From contig DAOVMN010000098.1 of assembly GCA_030630685.1 (NCBI GenBank), forward strand, positions 1-7,651: a stretch of 7,651 nt of DNA, read 5' to 3'. Below are positions 5,951 to 7,651 of the stretch, one piece after another. The notes below the pieces were generated by a model, which worked only from the letters and a program-made list of their open reading frames with translations, made no database searches and was not told the DNA's origin. The DNA comes from Thermoplasmata archaeon. GTDB lineage: Archaea; Thermoplasmatota; DAOVMN01. The stretch's first letter is position 1, and every line of letters begins with the position of its first letter. A program made the translations under genes and the position numbers.

Positions 5951-7651
5951 GATCAAGATGGAAAACATTGGCGGACTTCGTGGCATACACAAGTTTAAGC
6001 TAGAGAAGGGCTTGAACATTCTCGAAGCCCCGAACGCAACAGGAAAGACAAGCGTTATAAACGGCATCAGAACACTTATCCTACCATCGGATGAGCTAAA
6101 GAAGACGGATTACAAACACTTTTTAAATATCCCATTAAAGGATGGTGGCGTGACCGCCAGGGACGAGAAAAATACCTATGTAAGAGAGATTCATGAAGCA
6201 GGAGGCAATCTCTTTGTGAGCGGGGATCCCCTTTATGGTGGTGGATTAGGAGCAGACGTAATGTCTGTTGCAATTCGTGATAATAAGTTATTGCACGATA
6301 TATCAACGGGCAAGTCAATAAAAACGAGATTAGATGAATTTTCTGACGCCAAATACTATGAATCAGCATCCAAGATATTAAAATGGAAACAAAATGGTGC
6401 GATGACCGAGTTAAGCCGGTATCGGGACGAACTAAGAAGGCTGGAAGGCTATCAAAAGCAACTTACTGAACTTCAAAAAAATAAAAAGAAACTTCTAAAA
6501 GAACAAGAAGCGTTGGAGGAGATCCCTGCCGCTAGTGCTGAAGACATGGCTAAAAAACAAAAACATTTGAGAGAATTAAGAAAGGAGGAGACAGAAATAA
6601 AGATAGAAATTCAGAAATCAAATAGCAGATTAGAAGATATAAAGGAAGATATAAAGGAGAGCAGGCGATTGGAAGAATATTACAATCAACAAATAGAAGA
6701 ATTTGTTGAAAGGCATCCAAATATTGATAGAGAGATAGAGAAAATAGATGGAAAAATGGCTAAACTAAGGAGTCAAAAGAGGGAAGTCCAAGAAGAGCAA
6801 AGGATCATCAATATTATGTTAGATGAGACCGGGAGGAATCTAACAGATGCAACTAGGTTGGGCGTTGACGAGTGTTTAGCATGCGGAAATAAGAATTTTA
6901 CGAGGGCCGATGGTGAAATTAGAAAGAGAGATTTGGAGAAGAAATATACTGACTTTACCAAGATAATTGGACAGATTAGCATCGAAATTGATCAAAACAG
7001 ATTAACCAAAGGATCCCTACAGGAAGAGCGGCAAAAAATAAAGACTGAGTTTCATCAAAAATTGAATAATCAAAGACAAAATTTAAAGTTTAGGGAGAAT
7101 GAGAGAAAAAAGACTATCAACAACATTTCTGCGAGTGATAAAAGGATCAAAGAGTTAGAAAGGAAAATCGCAAAGGCTGAGAAAGGATTTGATGTGTCAG
7201 TACTTAAATTGATGAAGAAACATGATGATCTCCGATACAAAATAGGCGTGGCAGATGGAGAAATAAAACGCACGGAAAGAGCAATTAATGAAAGAGCAGA
7301 CGTAACTGGGCAAGTTCAGTGGTTAGATAAGAAGCAGAGGTTTTTAGGGCAGATGATTACCGACATGCAGAATAAGGCAAAAAGTATATCAGATGAACTT
7401 GTGAAAGAATTTAATAAAAGGATAGATGAAGTATATAGCGTGCTTGAATTCAAGGATTTCGAAAAGATCGACATAGACCCAGATACTTTTCAAGTTAACA
7501 TTATTCGGAAAAGAGAGGGGCAACTGATCAGGCAACCGATAATATCTTTAAGTGATAGCGAACGTAGTACGATAGGAATCATCCTCATGCTTGCAGGAAA
7601 AGACCAGTTTTTTCCGTAGTTCCCGTTATTCGTATTGGATGCTGTGACAAC
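5943..7651 (+). CDS. Archaea-specific SMC-related (Rad50/Sph-like) ATPase with CxxC hook, in-frame TAG at codon 559, 3'-truncated
   Basis: SMC/Rad50-class ATPase. The N-terminal head half is IEIKMENIGGLRG, then Walker A APNATGKTS (29-37), with Ala in place of the first Gly. Long charged coiled coils run over about 150-300 and 325-490. Between them C311-L-A-C314 is a Rad50-type zinc-hook candidate. The C-terminal head half begins near 500, and SLSDSERSTIGIIL (535-548) occupies the ABC signature position. The frame meets TAG after residue 558, yet it continues as FPLFVLDAVT, a Walker B strand with Asp at codon 566, until the window ends. Stopping at TAG would remove Walker B and everything after it, leaving a dead ATPase. 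I therefore annotate through the TAG, as a possible pyrrolysine codon. A nonsense mutation or sequencing error is the alternative. The layout resembles haloarchaeal Sph-type proteins. A role in chromosome organisation, repair or defence is inferred. Confidence 0.85.
7617..7619 (+). other. In-frame TAG followed by conserved coding sequence; possible recoded (pyrrolysine) codon
   Basis: The TAG sits between AGKDQFFP and FPLFVLDAVT with no change of frame. The downstream ten codons match the Walker B strand expected at this exact distance after the signature motif. The DUF1015 and 120-aa genes here end in TAA. serC, the glycerate kinase, the 270-aa gene, the AAA gene and the 53-aa gene end in TGA. 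Thus TAG is not used as a stop by any other gene in the window. A single change from GAG, AAG, CAG or TGG would also explain it. Confidence 0.6.

Noticed and set aside
3879..7651. Assignment to a named anti-phage system (Wadjet or Lamassu)
   Set aside because: An SMC-like ATPase is present, but no nuclease, TOPRIM-like or effector domain and no kleisin was recognisable, so the name would be unsupported.

Overview
The window looks like archaeal DNA. The strongest evidence is the last gene, which resembles the archaea-specific SMC-related proteins (Sph-like). Supporting points are a TATA-like box about 30 nt before a start codon with no Shine-Dalgarno site, and heavy use of AGA/AGG arginine codons. 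I cannot fix the lineage. A euryarchaeal or Thermoplasmatota-type organism is plausible. An in-frame TAG in the last gene raises the possibility of a pyrrolysine-using lineage.

Bases 1-3777 hold central metabolism at moderate GC. They contain the 3' part of a DUF1015 gene, then serC (phosphoserine aminotransferase) on the same strand. A MOFRL-type glycerate kinase follows on the opposite strand. DUF1015 genes often neighbour serC. SerC draws on 3-phosphohydroxypyruvate, and glycerate kinase feeds phosphoglycerate, so the block centres on serine/glycerate/phosphoglycerate metabolism. Repeats decorate it: a 4-copy 36-bp tandem repeat inside DUF1015, a purine-rich repeat array before serC, and a C-rich repeat region with a minus-strand G-quadruplex motif between the convergent serC and kinase genes.

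Bases 3778-3878 are a divergent promoter region with an 8-bp perfect inverted repeat and a TATA-like element.

Bases 3879-7651 are a compact, more A+T-rich, plus-strand operon of five genes. They encode a 270-aa protein with a possible winged helix, a 234-aa single-domain AAA ATPase, a 120-aa unknown protein, a 53-aa protein, and a Rad50/SMC-like ATPase with a CxxC hook. Three of the four junctions overlap by 4 to 34 nt, which suggests translational coupling and a shared complex. I infer a chromosome-organisation, DNA-repair or defence-type machine, but the sequence does not say which.

The most notable point is at 7617-7619. The SMC-like frame meets TAG, yet the same frame continues beyond it into an intact Walker B-like motif (FPLFVLDAVT) up to the window edge. 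None of the other seven genes ends in TAG. This fits TAG being read as an amino acid, with pyrrolysine the obvious candidate. A nonsense mutation or base-call error remains possible.
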